Below, in pieces: positions 34,087 to 42,468 of a stretch of DNA of 57,936 bases. A program made the translations under genes and the position numbers. How positions within the stretch are numbered: the stretch's first letter is position 1; each line of letters opens with the position of its first letter. Under the pieces are notes generated by a model. The model was not told where the DNA came from. It searched no databases and saw only the letters and a list, made by a program, of their open reading frames with translations. The stretch spans positions 1 through 57,936 of the forward strand of contig NZ_JARXWL010000019.1 in the NCBI RefSeq assembly GCF_029893325.1. Direction: 5' to 3'. Source of the stretch: Enterococcus sp. PF1-24 (GTDB lineage Bacteria; Bacillota; Bacilli; Lactobacillales; Enterococcaceae).

Positions 34087-35052
34087 ATGACGACGAAAGA
34101 AAAAGTTTTAGAAATTTTGCAATTAAGCAATACCACCGTTTCTGGTGAAAAAATGGCGCAAGTGCTGGCTATTTCAAGAACGAGCATTTGGAAAGCCATT
34201 AAAGAATTGGAAAAAGCTGGCTATCAAATTCAGCACGAAGCCACAGGTTATCGTTTAGTGGCTGCTGATGTTTTATCAGTCAAAGAAATTCAGCAGGCTT
34301 TGCTAAAACCTGAGTGGTTAGAGGAAATTCAAGTTTTTAACGAATCAGTTTCAACCATGATTGATGCAAAAAAAGTAGCGATTGAAAGTAATCCCCCCAC
34401 TGCTTTATTTGTGGCGGACACCCAAACGGCAGCGAAAGGCCGCTTTGGTCGGCCGTTTTTTGCGAAACCTTCGCAAGGTTTATACTTTAGCTTGTTGCTA
34501 AATCCTTATCGCAGCTTTGAAGAGTTGCCGCAATACACCGTAATTATGGCGGTGGCGATTGCTCAAGCGATTGATAAAATCGCGGCTGTTGCTACTGAAA
34601 TAAAATGGGTTAACGATATTTATTTAAACGGCAAAAAAATCTGTGGGATTTTATCGGAAGCCATGAGCGATGTGGAAACCATGCAAATTTCTCATATTAT
34701 TATCGGCGCCGGCATCAATTTCAGTATTCCCCAACAAGATTTTGCGCCTGAAGTACAAGCAAGAGCTACTTCGATTTTTCCAGATGGGCAAACAGATTGC
34801 ACCCGTAATCAATTAATGGCAGAAATTATCAACCAGTTTTTCACTTTATTAGAGGAGCCACAAAATGCTATTAAAATTTATCGCGAGAAATCCTTTGTCT
34901 TAGGGAAAAAAGTTTCTTTTGTTAAACAAGGAACGACTTATGAAGGCTTGGCTACCTCAATTACAAATCTTGGTGAGTTAGTGGTGGACGTCGATGGTGC
35001 AGCGATGGTTTTATCTTCAGGGGAAATTAGTTTAGCGAGTATTGAAAGATAA
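34087..35052 (+). CDS. birA: Bifunctional biotin--protein ligase and biotin operon repressor
   Basis: Joins biotin to acetyl-CoA carboxylase and represses biotin genes. 321 residues: an N-terminal winged helix (1-62, with ISRTSIWKAIKELEKAGY), the central ligase with the biotinyl-AMP loop KGRFGRPF near 118, KWVNDIYLNGKKICGIL near 178, and the small C-terminal SH3-like domain (275-321). All sites expected for an active bifunctional BirA are present. No biotin genes are adjacent. It is monocistronic, with a terminator at 35073. Confidence 0.93.
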   Translation: MTTKEKVLEILQLSNTTVSGEKMAQVLAISRTSIWKAIKELEKAGYQIQHEATGYRLVAADVLSVKEIQQALLKPEWLEEIQVFNESVSTMIDAKKVAIESNPPTALFVADTQTAAKGRFGRPFFAKPSQGLYFSLLLNPYRSFEELPQYTVIMAVAIAQAIDKIAAVATEIKWVNDIYLNGKKICGILSEAMSDVETMQISHIIIGAGINFSIPQQDFAPEVQARATSIFPDGQTDCTRNQLMAEIINQFFTLLEEPQNAIKIYREKSFVLGKKVSFVKQGTTYEGLATSITNLGELVVDVDGAAMVLSSGEISLASIER

Positions 35053-35072
35053 GTGGGTTAGAGAATAATAAT

Positions 35073-35108
35073 AAAACTTCTGTTTCGGTGTGAAATGGAA
35101 GTTTTTTT
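35073..35108 (+). terminator. Terminator of birA
   Basis: AAAACTTC pairs with GAAGTTTT, with an inner TTTC/GAAA, followed by TTTT. Confidence 0.8.
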
Positions 35109-35299
35109 GTTATTCTGTAGTTTTTTGCTGTATTTTAAGATTGGTTAAAAATAACAGCCCCATTCCACATTACAAAAATAGAATCCAATCTTGTTAACAT
35201 TATTCTGCCAGAATTTTCCAGCTTATATGAAATTTTTGCTGTCTTTTACAATCGCGATAGTTTTTTTGTCAGAGCTGAGTATAATAACAGTAACTGAAT

Positions 35300-35445
35300 A
35301 GATAGCGCATTCAATGAAGGGAATGAGGTGAGAGTCCTCAACAGCCCCTTTCTACTGTATAAGCAGACGAAATCGAAAAGAGACCACTTAACGGGAAGGT
35401 CAGAGAGTAGGACGAAGCAAAGTCAGGATACCTTGGTTGATTGTG
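35300..35445 (+). promoter_or_regulatory. Cobalamin riboswitch
   Basis: The aptamer core is recognisable: GGGAATGAGGTGAGAGTCCTC, a B12-box-like CAACAGCCCC near 35339-35348, CTACTGT at 35352-35358, CCACTTAACGGGAAGG near 35385-35399, and GTCAGGATACC at 35422-35432. These match the ordered conserved blocks of the cobalamin riboswitch. A TATAAT (35280-35285) lies just ahead. With the terminator at 35523 it should turn the operon off when B12 is plentiful. The vitamin B12-type ABC transporter downstream agrees. Confidence 0.88.
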
Positions 35446-35522
35446 AGTGGAAAAATTGGATTGGGAAGATTTTTATGGCTGAAAGCTGTTGTGACTAGCA
35501 CAATAGTTTATTTAGCATGATT

Positions 35523-35570
35523 ACGTCTCGAACTTTGTGTTTTCACATTGTTTGAGGCGTTTTTTCTTTT
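35523..35570 (+). terminator. Riboswitch-controlled terminator
   Basis: ACGTCTCGAAC-TGTG pairs with CACA-GTTTGAGGCGT (with wobbles and two mismatches), followed by TTTTTTCTTTT. It lies between the aptamer and the first gene, as an expression platform does. Confidence 0.8.
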
Positions 35571-35605
35571 CCTTTGGCTATTCATTTATGAATGGGGGGG
35601 ATTTA

Positions 35606-35779
35606 TTGAGTCAATTTATTTGTAAGACGTGTCAATTTATTTATGATGAGGAACAAGGAGATAGTAAAAACGGCATTCCGCCTAAAACGCAACTCAAAGA
35701 TTTGAAAAATTCTTTATGTCATACTTGCGGGATGCGTAATTTACAACGCTATCAGGTAATTTCACAAATTAGAAGCTGA
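35606..35779 (+). CDS. Rubredoxin-like domain, probably the N-terminus of a frameshifted methyltransferase
   Basis: 57 residues from TTG 35606 behind a GGGGGG ribosome site. The two pairs CKTC and CHTC with FIYDEEQGDSKNGIPPKTQ between them fit a rubredoxin-type iron or zinc site. It ends eleven codons after a region where the next frame opens at 35760 (after TAA 35757) and reads directly into the methyltransferase. A one-base insertion near 35757-35770 would split one longer protein. As a stand-alone mini-rubredoxin it is also possible, but the missing start and ribosome site of the next gene argue for fusion. Confidence 0.62.
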   Translation: MSQFICKTCQFIYDEEQGDSKNGIPPKTQLKDLKNSLCHTCGMRNLQRYQVISQIRS

Positions 35780-35822
35780 AACGTATAATTTTTTTAGCGG
35801 ACGTTGGCATGCGGATTTATTT

Positions 35823-36539
35823 ATGGAGCAATTGCAGATAAAAACGATGATGAAAATTTTAGATGTTGGTGCAGGAACAGGTCGAGTAACCAGAGAATTA
35901 TTACAGAAAAATTTGAAAGTGACCGCCTTAGAGCGTAGTCCGCAAATGATTGCTGAAATGCAAAGACAAAAATTAACAGAAAATACTGATTTTCAGCTAA
36001 TTACAGGCGATTATCAACAAATGACGACACAACAAAAATACGACTGTTTAATTTTTTCAGATAATCTTTTGCAAGAATTATTTTGGGAAAGTGATTTGCA
36101 GACTGTTTTTACTAAAGCTACTCAGTTGTTAAAAAAAGGTGGCAGCATTTGGGTGGAGTTACTAATGCCATTAACAAAGACGATTAACTATCAACGCAGT
36201 AAACTAGCAAATTTACAAACAGAATATATGATGGAAGTTCAGCTAATAACGAATGAAGAAAAGGCCACTCTTCGCTATACAAATCAACTGGAGAAATTTG
36301 TAGCTGGTTATGCTACTGAGAAATATCGAGTGACCCGGGAGTTAAAAATCCTTTCAGAAACAGATATTATTGAAGCTTTACCAGGTAATTTAAAATTGGA
36401 GAGAGTGCTTGATGTAGCAAAAGAAATTCATTTTCCAGATACAACAGGGAATAATTTTCTTTGGGTAGATGGTGGTTATCCACTACCAAATTCTCACCCG
36501 CAAATCAGCAAAAAAGTTTTAATACTAAAAGAAAAATAA
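35823..36539 (+). CDS. Class I SAM-dependent methyltransferase
   Basis: 238 residues from the first ATG, with motif I ILDVGAGTGRVTREL (13-27), motif II acidic LERSPQM near 37, and CLIFSDNLLQEL (post-II) near 78. The substrate is unknown. The ATG lacks a ribosome site and starts too late: the open frame continues upstream to 35760 (FHKLEAETYNFFSGRWHADLF), supplying the helix that normally precedes motif I. It is therefore likely the C-terminal part of a gene beginning at 35606. It lies between a B12 riboswitch and B12 uptake genes, so a link to cobalamin or iron chemistry is plausible but unproven. Confidence 0.7.
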   Translation: MEQLQIKTMMKILDVGAGTGRVTRELLQKNLKVTALERSPQMIAEMQRQKLTENTDFQLITGDYQQMTTQQKYDCLIFSDNLLQELFWESDLQTVFTKATQLLKKGGSIWVELLMPLTKTINYQRSKLANLQTEYMMEVQLITNEEKATLRYTNQLEKFVAGYATEKYRVTRELKILSETDIIEALPGNLKLERVLDVAKEIHFPDTTGNNFLWVDGGYPLPNSHPQISKKVLILKEK

Positions 36540-36556
36540 AGAAAAGAGGAAACCTT

Positions 36557-37555
36557 ATGAAAAAAATCTGTTTATTATTATCAACTGTTTTTTTACTAAC
36601 TGCTTGTGGTACCAACAAAGGCACGGAAACTAGCAGCAGCTCTGAGACGCTTGCTTCAACAACTAGTTCTACTACAACTGAAGAAACGCTGATTACAACT
36701 TATGATTTTGTAAAAAATCCTGTAGAATTGGCTTTTGAAAAAGTTCCGGAGCGAGTAGTAGCAGTTTATCAAAGTCCAATTGAAATTATGCTAGCTTTAG
36801 GTTTGGCAGATCATTTAGTAGCGACAGCGCAACTAGATACAGATGTGAAGCCAGAATATCAAGCAGAATTTGCAGATATTCAATATTATGATGTTTCACC
36901 AGGGAAAGAAGAAATTTTAGGTTTGAATCCTGATTTTATTTTTAGTTGGTACTCGTACTTTGGACCAGAAAAATTAGGAGATATTTATTTCTGGAATGAA
37001 CGAGGTACTAATACTTACATCGCTCAAAATAGCGGTATTCAAACACCCAATACTTTAGCTCACGAATATGAAGATATCCGCAATATTGCTAAAATTTTTA
37101 AAGTAGAAGAACGCGGTGAAGAAATTATCGCGGAAATGGAAGCAGAAATAGCCAAAGCTAAGGATTTTGTTGAGGGTAAAGAAAAAGTCAAAGCGATTAT
37201 TGTTGAAGTAGCAAAAGATGGAATGTATCGTGTTTATGGTGCTGACAGTATTGGTGGCGATATGGCACAACAAGTTGGCGCAGAATTAGTGATGGATAAA
37301 AATGGCACGATTAGTAAAGAAGAGTTAGTTGCTTTGAATCCAGAAGTTATTTTCTCAGTTTACTTTGGTGAAGCGATTGAATCTGAACAGGCGGTCAGTT
37401 CTTTTACTGAAAACGAAAGTCTACAAAATTTAAGTGCTGTTAAAAATCAGCGGGTTGAACCGATTGTTTTAAGTGAAGTATATGCAACTGGGATTCGGAC
37501 GTTTGACGGTATTGTGACGATTTCTAAGGGTTTATACCCAGATTTATATGAATAA
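36557..37555 (+). CDS. btuF: Cobalamin (or cobinamide) ABC transporter substrate-binding lipoprotein
   Basis: 332 residues from ATG 36557 behind AGAGGAA; lipobox LTAC (Cys15), Ser/Thr-rich linker, then a class III binding-protein fold (VPERVVAVYQSPIEIMLALGL, GLNPDFIFSWYSYFGPEKLG, ALNPEVIF). Such proteins bind siderophores, heme or corrinoids. The cobalamin riboswitch upstream points to B12 or its precursor. Overlaps the permease gene by eight bases. Confidence 0.82.
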   Translation: MKKICLLLSTVFLLTACGTNKGTETSSSSETLASTTSSTTTEETLITTYDFVKNPVELAFEKVPERVVAVYQSPIEIMLALGLADHLVATAQLDTDVKPEYQAEFADIQYYDVSPGKEEILGLNPDFIFSWYSYFGPEKLGDIYFWNERGTNTYIAQNSGIQTPNTLAHEYEDIRNIAKIFKVEERGEEIIAEMEAEIAKAKDFVEGKEKVKAIIVEVAKDGMYRVYGADSIGGDMAQQVGAELVMDKNGTISKEELVALNPEVIFSVYFGEAIESEQAVSSFTENESLQNLSAVKNQRVEPIVLSEVYATGIRTFDGIVTISKGLYPDLYE

Positions 37556-38633
37556 GCAAACAACTGAAAGCCAGCTACAACACTATCAAAAAGCTCATTG
37601 GAAATTTAGTTTAATCGTGATTGCATTAAGTTTATTATTACTGTTTTCAATTGTCTACTCAATAACGTTTGGCTCGGTAAATATTTCTTGGCAAATGGTT
37701 TATCAAATTATTTATGGACAAGTAACAGATAACTCAGCAATTTTAGCAGGGGTTGATAGTGGCTGGATTGATATTGTTTGGATGATTCGTTTACCGCGAG
37801 TATTATTGGCTACCGCAGTGGGAGCCAGTCTGGCGTTGACGGGAACGGTTATGCAAGCTATTTTACGAAATCCTTTGGCAGATCCTTACGTTTTAGGAAT
37901 TTCCTCAGGGGCCTCTTTAGGAGCTACCTTGTCGATTATGTTAGGTGTCGGGATTTCTTTTGGAGCTAATTATATTGGTGTTTGTGCTTTTTTAGGAGCG
38001 CTACTGGCTTCTCTAATCGTTTTGTTTTTAGGGAATTTTCGCAATCGGGAAGGGATTTCCCGATTATTATTAGTTGGGGTGGCATTAAGCTCCTTGTGTT
38101 CGGCTTTATCGAGCTTTATTGTCTTTATCTCGGGGCGAAAAGAAGGCATGCAGACCTTGAATTTTTGGTTGTTAGGGAGTTTGACGGCGGCTAATTGGCA
38201 ATTGTTAAAAGTTTTATTGCCATTAGTTTTGGTTATTTGCCTATTCTTTTGTTTTCAATCTCGTGTTTTAAACTTAATGCTTTTAGGAGATGAGACAGCA
38301 CGAACATTAGGACGAGAGAATTTCTATTTTAGAATTTTATATATTCTGTTGGTGTCTATTTTATGTGGCTTTGTGGTTTATGCTTGCGGAATTATTGGTT
38401 TTGTTGGTTTAGTAGTTCCTCATATTACGCGGATTTTAGTAGGGGTTAATCATCGTCGGATGGTACCTGTTACCATCTTATTTGGAGCAATTTTTCTGAT
38501 TTGGACAGATGTTTTATCACGAATGATTATTAAAGGTTCGGAAATCCCTATTGGTATCATCGTTTCGGCGATAGGTGCACCTTTCTTTCTTTACTTAGTG
38601 ATGCAAAATCCCCAAAAGAGAGGGGGAAAATAA
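37548..38633 (+). CDS. btuC: Cobalamin-type ABC transporter permease, FecCD/BtuC family
   Basis: 361-residue membrane permease with about ten helices. RLPRVLLATAVGASLALTGTVMQAILRNPLADPYVLGISSGAS-like segments (residues 80-125) and GFVGLVVPHITRILVG near 285 are the family signatures. It follows btuF with an eight-base overlap and precedes the ATPase with no gap. Substrate inferred from the riboswitch. Confidence 0.86.
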   Translation: MNKQTTESQLQHYQKAHWKFSLIVIALSLLLLFSIVYSITFGSVNISWQMVYQIIYGQVTDNSAILAGVDSGWIDIVWMIRLPRVLLATAVGASLALTGTVMQAILRNPLADPYVLGISSGASLGATLSIMLGVGISFGANYIGVCAFLGALLASLIVLFLGNFRNREGISRLLLVGVALSSLCSALSSFIVFISGRKEGMQTLNFWLLGSLTAANWQLLKVLLPLVLVICLFFCFQSRVLNLMLLGDETARTLGRENFYFRILYILLVSILCGFVVYACGIIGFVGLVVPHITRILVGVNHRRMVPVTILFGAIFLIWTDVLSRMIIKGSEIPIGIIVSAIGAPFFLYLVMQNPQKRGGK

Positions 38634-39401
38634 ATGAGGGCTAGCTATCAAATTAAAGATTTAATAGTGGAATTAAATCATAAGACCATTTTGAAAAAAC
38701 TTAACTTAACTTTAGAAAAAGATTGTTTTATTGGGATCATTGGTCCAAATGGTAGTGGGAAAACGACTTTTTTGAAATGTCTTTATAAAGAAATCAAAGG
38801 TTATCAAGGAAATGTCCATTTTTTTGAAAAAGACTTAAAAAACTGGAAGGCCAGAGAAATTGCGAAACATAACGCAGTAGTTACACAAATCAGTGAAGTT
38901 TCTTTTGATTTTAATGTTTTGGATATCGTTTTAATGGGGCGGGAGCCTTATAAAGAATGGTGGCAAGGAAATGTTAAAGCAGATATTGAAATTGCTTTAA
39001 AAAATTTGCAAGCAGTGGGGTTATCTGCCTATAAAGATGTGGCTTTTGCGCAGTTATCTGGTGGCGAAAAACAGCGGGTTTTACTAGCGCGAGCTTTGAC
39101 ACAAGAAGCAGAATGCTTAATTTTAGACGAGCCGACGAATCATTTAGATGTAAAGAACCAAATCGATTTTTTAAACTTAGTAAAAAATTTAAAGCTAACA
39201 GTGATTGCCGTGATTCATGATTTAAATTTAGCAGCTAATTATTGTGATCAATTATATTTATTAAAAGATGGTTTGATTCAAGCTGCGGGTGCACCTAAGG
39301 AAATTTTAACTGCAGAGCTGATTCAAGAAGTTTTTGAAGTAGAATGTAAAGTCTATCAGCTAGAAAATCAGTTGCAGATTGTTTATCGAATGAAAATGTA
39401 A
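38634..39401 (+). CDS. btuD: Cobalamin-type ABC transporter ATP-binding protein
   Basis: 255-residue ATPase of the FepC/BtuD type. Walker A GPNGSGKTT near 36, the Q-loop VVTQISEVSF, signature LSGGEKQR near 140, Walker B ECLILDEPTNHLD near 162, and VIHDLNLA near 195. The ATG directly follows the permease stop; AGAGGGGG is the ribosome site. It powers uptake of the substrate bound by the two preceding products. Confidence 0.9.
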   Translation: MRASYQIKDLIVELNHKTILKKLNLTLEKDCFIGIIGPNGSGKTTFLKCLYKEIKGYQGNVHFFEKDLKNWKAREIAKHNAVVTQISEVSFDFNVLDIVLMGREPYKEWWQGNVKADIEIALKNLQAVGLSAYKDVAFAQLSGGEKQRVLLARALTQEAECLILDEPTNHLDVKNQIDFLNLVKNLKLTVIAVIHDLNLAANYCDQLYLLKDGLIQAAGAPKEILTAELIQEVFEVECKVYQLENQLQIVYRMKM

Positions 39402-39410
39402 AAATTTGTT

Positions 39411-39446
39411 GAGCTAAGCGTTTTAATGGTTTAGCTCTTTTTTTGT
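39411..39446 (+). terminator. Terminator of the B12 uptake operon
   Basis: GAGCTAA pairs with TTTAGCTC, followed by TTTTTTTG. Confidence 0.8.
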
Positions 39447-39462
39447 TAAAAAGAAACCATGA

Positions 39463-39499
39463 AGTTTTTGTGATTATAAATTCAAAAATGTGATATAAT
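39463..39499 (+). promoter_or_regulatory. sorC promoter with paired candidate SorC sites
   Basis: TATAAT (39494-39499) is a -10. Two TGTGAT hexamers at 39469-39474 and 39489-39494, exactly 20 bases apart, overlap it. The reverse complement, TCACA, recurs with the same 20-base spacing at the sorD promoter, so these may be SorC operators for autoregulation. Confidence 0.5.
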
Positions 39500-39524
39500 G
39501 GAAAAAATTAGTAGGAGGCGTTTT

Positions 39525-40484
39525 ATGAACGAAGACAAACTGCTGATTAAAATAGCAGAAATGTACTATCAAGAAGATAAAAATCAAAGTCAAATTGCTA
39601 AAGAGCTGAATATTCATCGTTCAACGATAAGTCGGTTATTAAAAAAATCTCGTGAAGAAGGGATTGTGCAAGTTACAATTAATTATGATAAAGACGAGGC
39701 GTATGAACTGGAAAAAAAATTACAGGAAAAATTTGGATTAGAGCGAGCCAGTGTGGTTCAAGTTTCATCAGAAGTTGCTGAAGAGCAACGTCTATCAATG
39801 GTAGCTGTAACAGCTGATGAATATCTAACTTCCATCTTAGAAGACCAACAAATGATTGGTTTTTCTTGGGGAGGAACACTTTCTGCCTTTGCAACAAATA
39901 TGAGTCCGAAAAATTATAAAGATATTTTATGTATCCCTTTAATTGGGGGGCCAGCTGGTAGATTAATTAGTGATTATCATGTAAATACAATTACCTATGA
40001 AGCGGCTAAAAAATTGAATGGTCGAGCTTTGTTAATTGATGCGCCCGCATTTCCGGAGTCAAAAGAAGTTAAGGAAGCATTAATGAATAATCCTTTTAAT
40101 CAAGAGTTAATTGAGCACTGGAAAAAAGTTGATATTGCAATTTTTGGTATTGGTAGTCCACATTTAAGCGGTCGGCGGGCTTGGACTGATTTTTATGGGG
40201 ATGATATGTTAAATCAGTTAACGCAACAAGAAGTAGTCGGCGATGTTATTTCGAAGTTTTATAATAGCCAAGGAGAACATGTGCTTAGTGATTTAGATGA
40301 ACGAATTATTGGGGCGAGTTTAGAAGATTTGTTACAAATTAAAATCCGTATCGGGATTGCTGAATCTAAAGATAAAGCATTAGCGATTCTAGGTGCATTA
40401 CGTGGGCGCTATGTTAATGTTTTAGTAACCACAGCAGAAACAGCTCGAGAAATTTTGATGTTAGATGAAAAACAAACGATCTAA
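39525..40484 (+). CDS. sorC: SorC-family sugar-binding transcriptional regulator
   Basis: Regulator of the L-sorbose genes downstream. 319 residues from ATG 39525 behind GGAGG (an opening from 39498 would run through the -10). N-terminal helix-turn-helix (KNQSQIAKELNIHRSTISRLLKKSREEG, residues 20-47) and a C-terminal sugar-phosphate-binding domain (from 55, with GFSWGGTL and FGIGSPHL). In Klebsiella SorC represses and activates with L-sorbose or L-sorbose 1-phosphate as the effector; the same is inferred here. A terminator follows, so the structural genes have their own promoter. Confidence 0.88.
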   Translation: MNEDKLLIKIAEMYYQEDKNQSQIAKELNIHRSTISRLLKKSREEGIVQVTINYDKDEAYELEKKLQEKFGLERASVVQVSSEVAEEQRLSMVAVTADEYLTSILEDQQMIGFSWGGTLSAFATNMSPKNYKDILCIPLIGGPAGRLISDYHVNTITYEAAKKLNGRALLIDAPAFPESKEVKEALMNNPFNQELIEHWKKVDIAIFGIGSPHLSGRRAWTDFYGDDMLNQLTQQEVVGDVISKFYNSQGEHVLSDLDERIIGASLEDLLQIKIRIGIAESKDKALAILGALRGRYVNVLVTTAETAREILMLDEKQTI

Positions 40485-40534
40485 AAGTGACTTGATCTTT
40501 TGTTATAAAATTTGAATTTGAGAGAGTTCTATAT

Positions 40535-40586
40535 AAAAAAATACAGAGAATTTTACTTTTTTAGTAATAATTCTCTGTATTTTTTT
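40535..40586 (+). terminator. Terminator of sorC
   Basis: AAAAAATACAGAGAATT pairs with AATTCTCTGTATTTTTT, a perfect 17-bp stem, ending in a T run. Confidence 0.88.
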
Positions 40587-40637
40587 ATACCTTTTAGCAC
40601 AAATGTGAACATCGTGTAAAAAAAGTGAAAAAAGTTA

Positions 40638-40667
40638 TTGACAAAAAGAAAACGTTTCACTTATAAT
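40638..40667 (+). promoter_or_regulatory. Promoter of the sor structural genes, with cre site
   Basis: TTGACA (40638-40643), 18-base spacer, TATAAT (40662-40667). A cre-like sequence AGAAAACGTTTCA (about 40647-40659) fills the spacer, so CcpA is expected to block it when a preferred sugar is present. TCACA repeats at 40672 and 40692, 20 bases apart, match those at the sorC promoter. Confidence 0.7.
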
Positions 40668-40714
40668 GAAGTCACAAAAGTTAAAACAAAATCACAAATG
40701 TTAGGATGATGGAA

Positions 40715-41512
40715 ATGAATTGGTTAGCTATTGAAGGAAAAGTTGTTATTGTGACAGGTGGCTCATCAGGAATCGGTTTAGCGATTGTCACTGAACTTTG
40801 CGAATTAGGTTGTAAAGTAGTGAATGCAGATTTAGAAACGGGAAACTTTACTCATGAAAATTTACTTTTCGTTAAAACTGATGTATCTTCACGAACTTCT
40901 GTAGAAGCGATGCTGGAGCGGACTATTGAAGCTTATGACACTGTTGATGCGGTTGTTAATAATGCAGGGATTAATATGCCGGCTTTGTTAGCGGATGCGG
41001 CAAATGCCCATGGGCAATATGAATTGAATGATGCAGTTTTTGATAAAATAGTAGCGATTAATCAAAAAGGCGTGTATTTAGTCAGCCAGGCTGTGGGCAG
41101 AATCTTAACTGAAAAAGGTTCAGGTGTAATTATTAATATGTCTTCTGAAAGCGGATTAGAAGGTTCGGAAGGACAAAGTGCATATGCTGCAACAAAAGCT
41201 GCAATTAACAGTTTTACTCGTTCGTGGGCAAAAGAATTAGGTAAAAAAGGTGTTCGTGTAGTCGGAATAGCACCCGGCATTATGGAAGAAACGGGTTTAC
41301 GAACACTTGCTTATGAAACTGCGTTAGCCTATACTCGCGGAATTTCGGTAGATGATTTACGATCTGGATATAGCAAAACCAGCACCATTCCGTTAGGTCG
41401 TAGTGGCAAATTGGCGGAAGTTGCTGATTTAGTTGCGTACTTTGTGTCAGATCGTTCAAGTTATATTAGCGGTGTAACTGTGAATATCGCTGGTGGAAAG
41501 ACGAGGGGATAA
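40715..41512 (+). CDS. sorD: Sorbitol-6-phosphate 2-dehydrogenase (SDR family)
   Basis: Oxidises D-glucitol 6-phosphate to fructose 6-phosphate, the second step after L-sorbose 1-phosphate reduction. 265 residues. The SDR motifs are VTGGSSGIGLA (13-23), NNAG near 88, and the catalytic Ser ... YAATK (Tyr and Lys near 157 and 161). The start is taken at 40715 (MNWLAIEGKV) behind AGGATG, as in L. casei homologues; two earlier in-frame ATGs are too close to the ribosome site. First gene of sorDFBAME. Confidence 0.86.
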   Translation: MNWLAIEGKVVIVTGGSSGIGLAIVTELCELGCKVVNADLETGNFTHENLLFVKTDVSSRTSVEAMLERTIEAYDTVDAVVNNAGINMPALLADAANAHGQYELNDAVFDKIVAINQKGVYLVSQAVGRILTEKGSGVIINMSSESGLEGSEGQSAYAATKAAINSFTRSWAKELGKKGVRVVGIAPGIMEETGLRTLAYETALAYTRGISVDDLRSGYSKTSTIPLGRSGKLAEVADLVAYFVSDRSSYISGVTVNIAGGKTRG

Positions 41513-41513
41513 G

Positions 41514-41930
41514 ATGAAGCAAGTTATTTTAGTTGCTCATGGCAAATTAGCGCTAGAAATGAAAAATTCGGTAGAAATGATTTTTGGAGAGTTGCCAAAG
41601 TTTTCCGCTGTCGAGTTTTGTAAAGAAGACGGCTTAGATAGCCTTAAAGAAAAAATAAATCAGGCAGTTACGGATTCTACAGAGCAAGTCTTAATATTGG
41701 CGGATTTATTTTGTGGCACGCCCTATAATGCAAGTTGTGCAATTTGCATGGAAGATAAAGGGAAAGAATACGAAGTTGTTTCAGGAATGTCTTTACCGCT
41801 GGTTTTAGAAGTAGCCAGCATGATTGATAACACTAATATTAAAGAAATAGCAGAAATATTAAAGGAGGTATCAATGCAAACGGTTCGTTCTTTTAAAGGT
41901 CAAGAAATAGAAGAAGAGGAGGATTTTTAA
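41514..41930 (+). CDS. sorF: PTS mannose/sorbose-type EIIA
   Basis: 138-residue EIIA of the mannose-fructose-sorbose family, with the phosphorylated His in ILVAHGKLA near residue 9 and LADLFCGTPYN near 65. It passes phosphate from HPr to EIIB. ATG 41514 lies behind GAGGGG and just after the sorD stop codon. The specific sugar is inferred from the operon. Confidence 0.88.
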   Translation: MKQVILVAHGKLALEMKNSVEMIFGELPKFSAVEFCKEDGLDSLKEKINQAVTDSTEQVLILADLFCGTPYNASCAICMEDKGKEYEVVSGMSLPLVLEVASMIDNTNIKEIAEILKEVSMQTVRSFKGQEIEEEEDF

Positions 41931-41932
41931 TT

Positions 41933-42421
41933 ATGGAAATCAAATTAGCAAGAATTGATGATCGGTTGATTCATGGACAAGTAGCCACTGTTTGGGCAAA
42001 AGAAGCAGGTGCTGGTCGAATTATCGTGGTAAGTGAAGAAGTAGACAATGATGAAATTCGTAAAACATTAGTTAAACAAGCAGCACCTCCAGGAATTAAA
42101 GCAAACATTGTCAATGTTGAAAAAGCAGTAAAGGTCTATAACAATCCTAAATACGCTAAAGAAACTGTCTTTTACTTATTTACTAATCCAACTGAGGTTG
42201 TCGAAATGGTTCAAGCAGGTGTGCCAATTAAAACAATTAATATTGGTGGTATGCACTTTAGGGATGGTCGGACCCAAGTAACAAAAGCTGTTTCAGTAGA
42301 TAGTAAAGATGTTGTTGCTTTTCGTAAATTAGCTGAATTAGGCGTGGAATTAGATCTTCGGGTAGTAGCAACTGATTCAAAAGGTAACTTTGAAGAAAAA
42401 CTGAAAGAAGCAGGATTTTAA
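41933..42421 (+). CDS. sorB: PTS sorbose-type EIIB
   Basis: 162 residues; ARIDDRLIHGQVATVWAK holds the active-site His15 that receives phosphate from EIIA and gives it to the sugar. NIGGMHFRDG is also characteristic. Two bases after sorF, ribosome site GGAGG. L-sorbose specificity from context. Confidence 0.9.
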   Translation: MEIKLARIDDRLIHGQVATVWAKEAGAGRIIVVSEEVDNDEIRKTLVKQAAPPGIKANIVNVEKAVKVYNNPKYAKETVFYLFTNPTEVVEMVQAGVPIKTINIGGMHFRDGRTQVTKAVSVDSKDVVAFRKLAELGVELDLRVVATDSKGNFEEKLKEAGF

Positions 42422-42468
42422 AAAGATGCAATTATAAAACAATAAGCGATAAATTGAGGAGGATAAAA

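Noticed and set aside
36461-36556. N-terminal extension of btuF from 36461
   Set aside because: It overlaps the methyltransferase end, and the ATG at 36557 has the ribosome site and starts a proper lipoprotein signal peptide.
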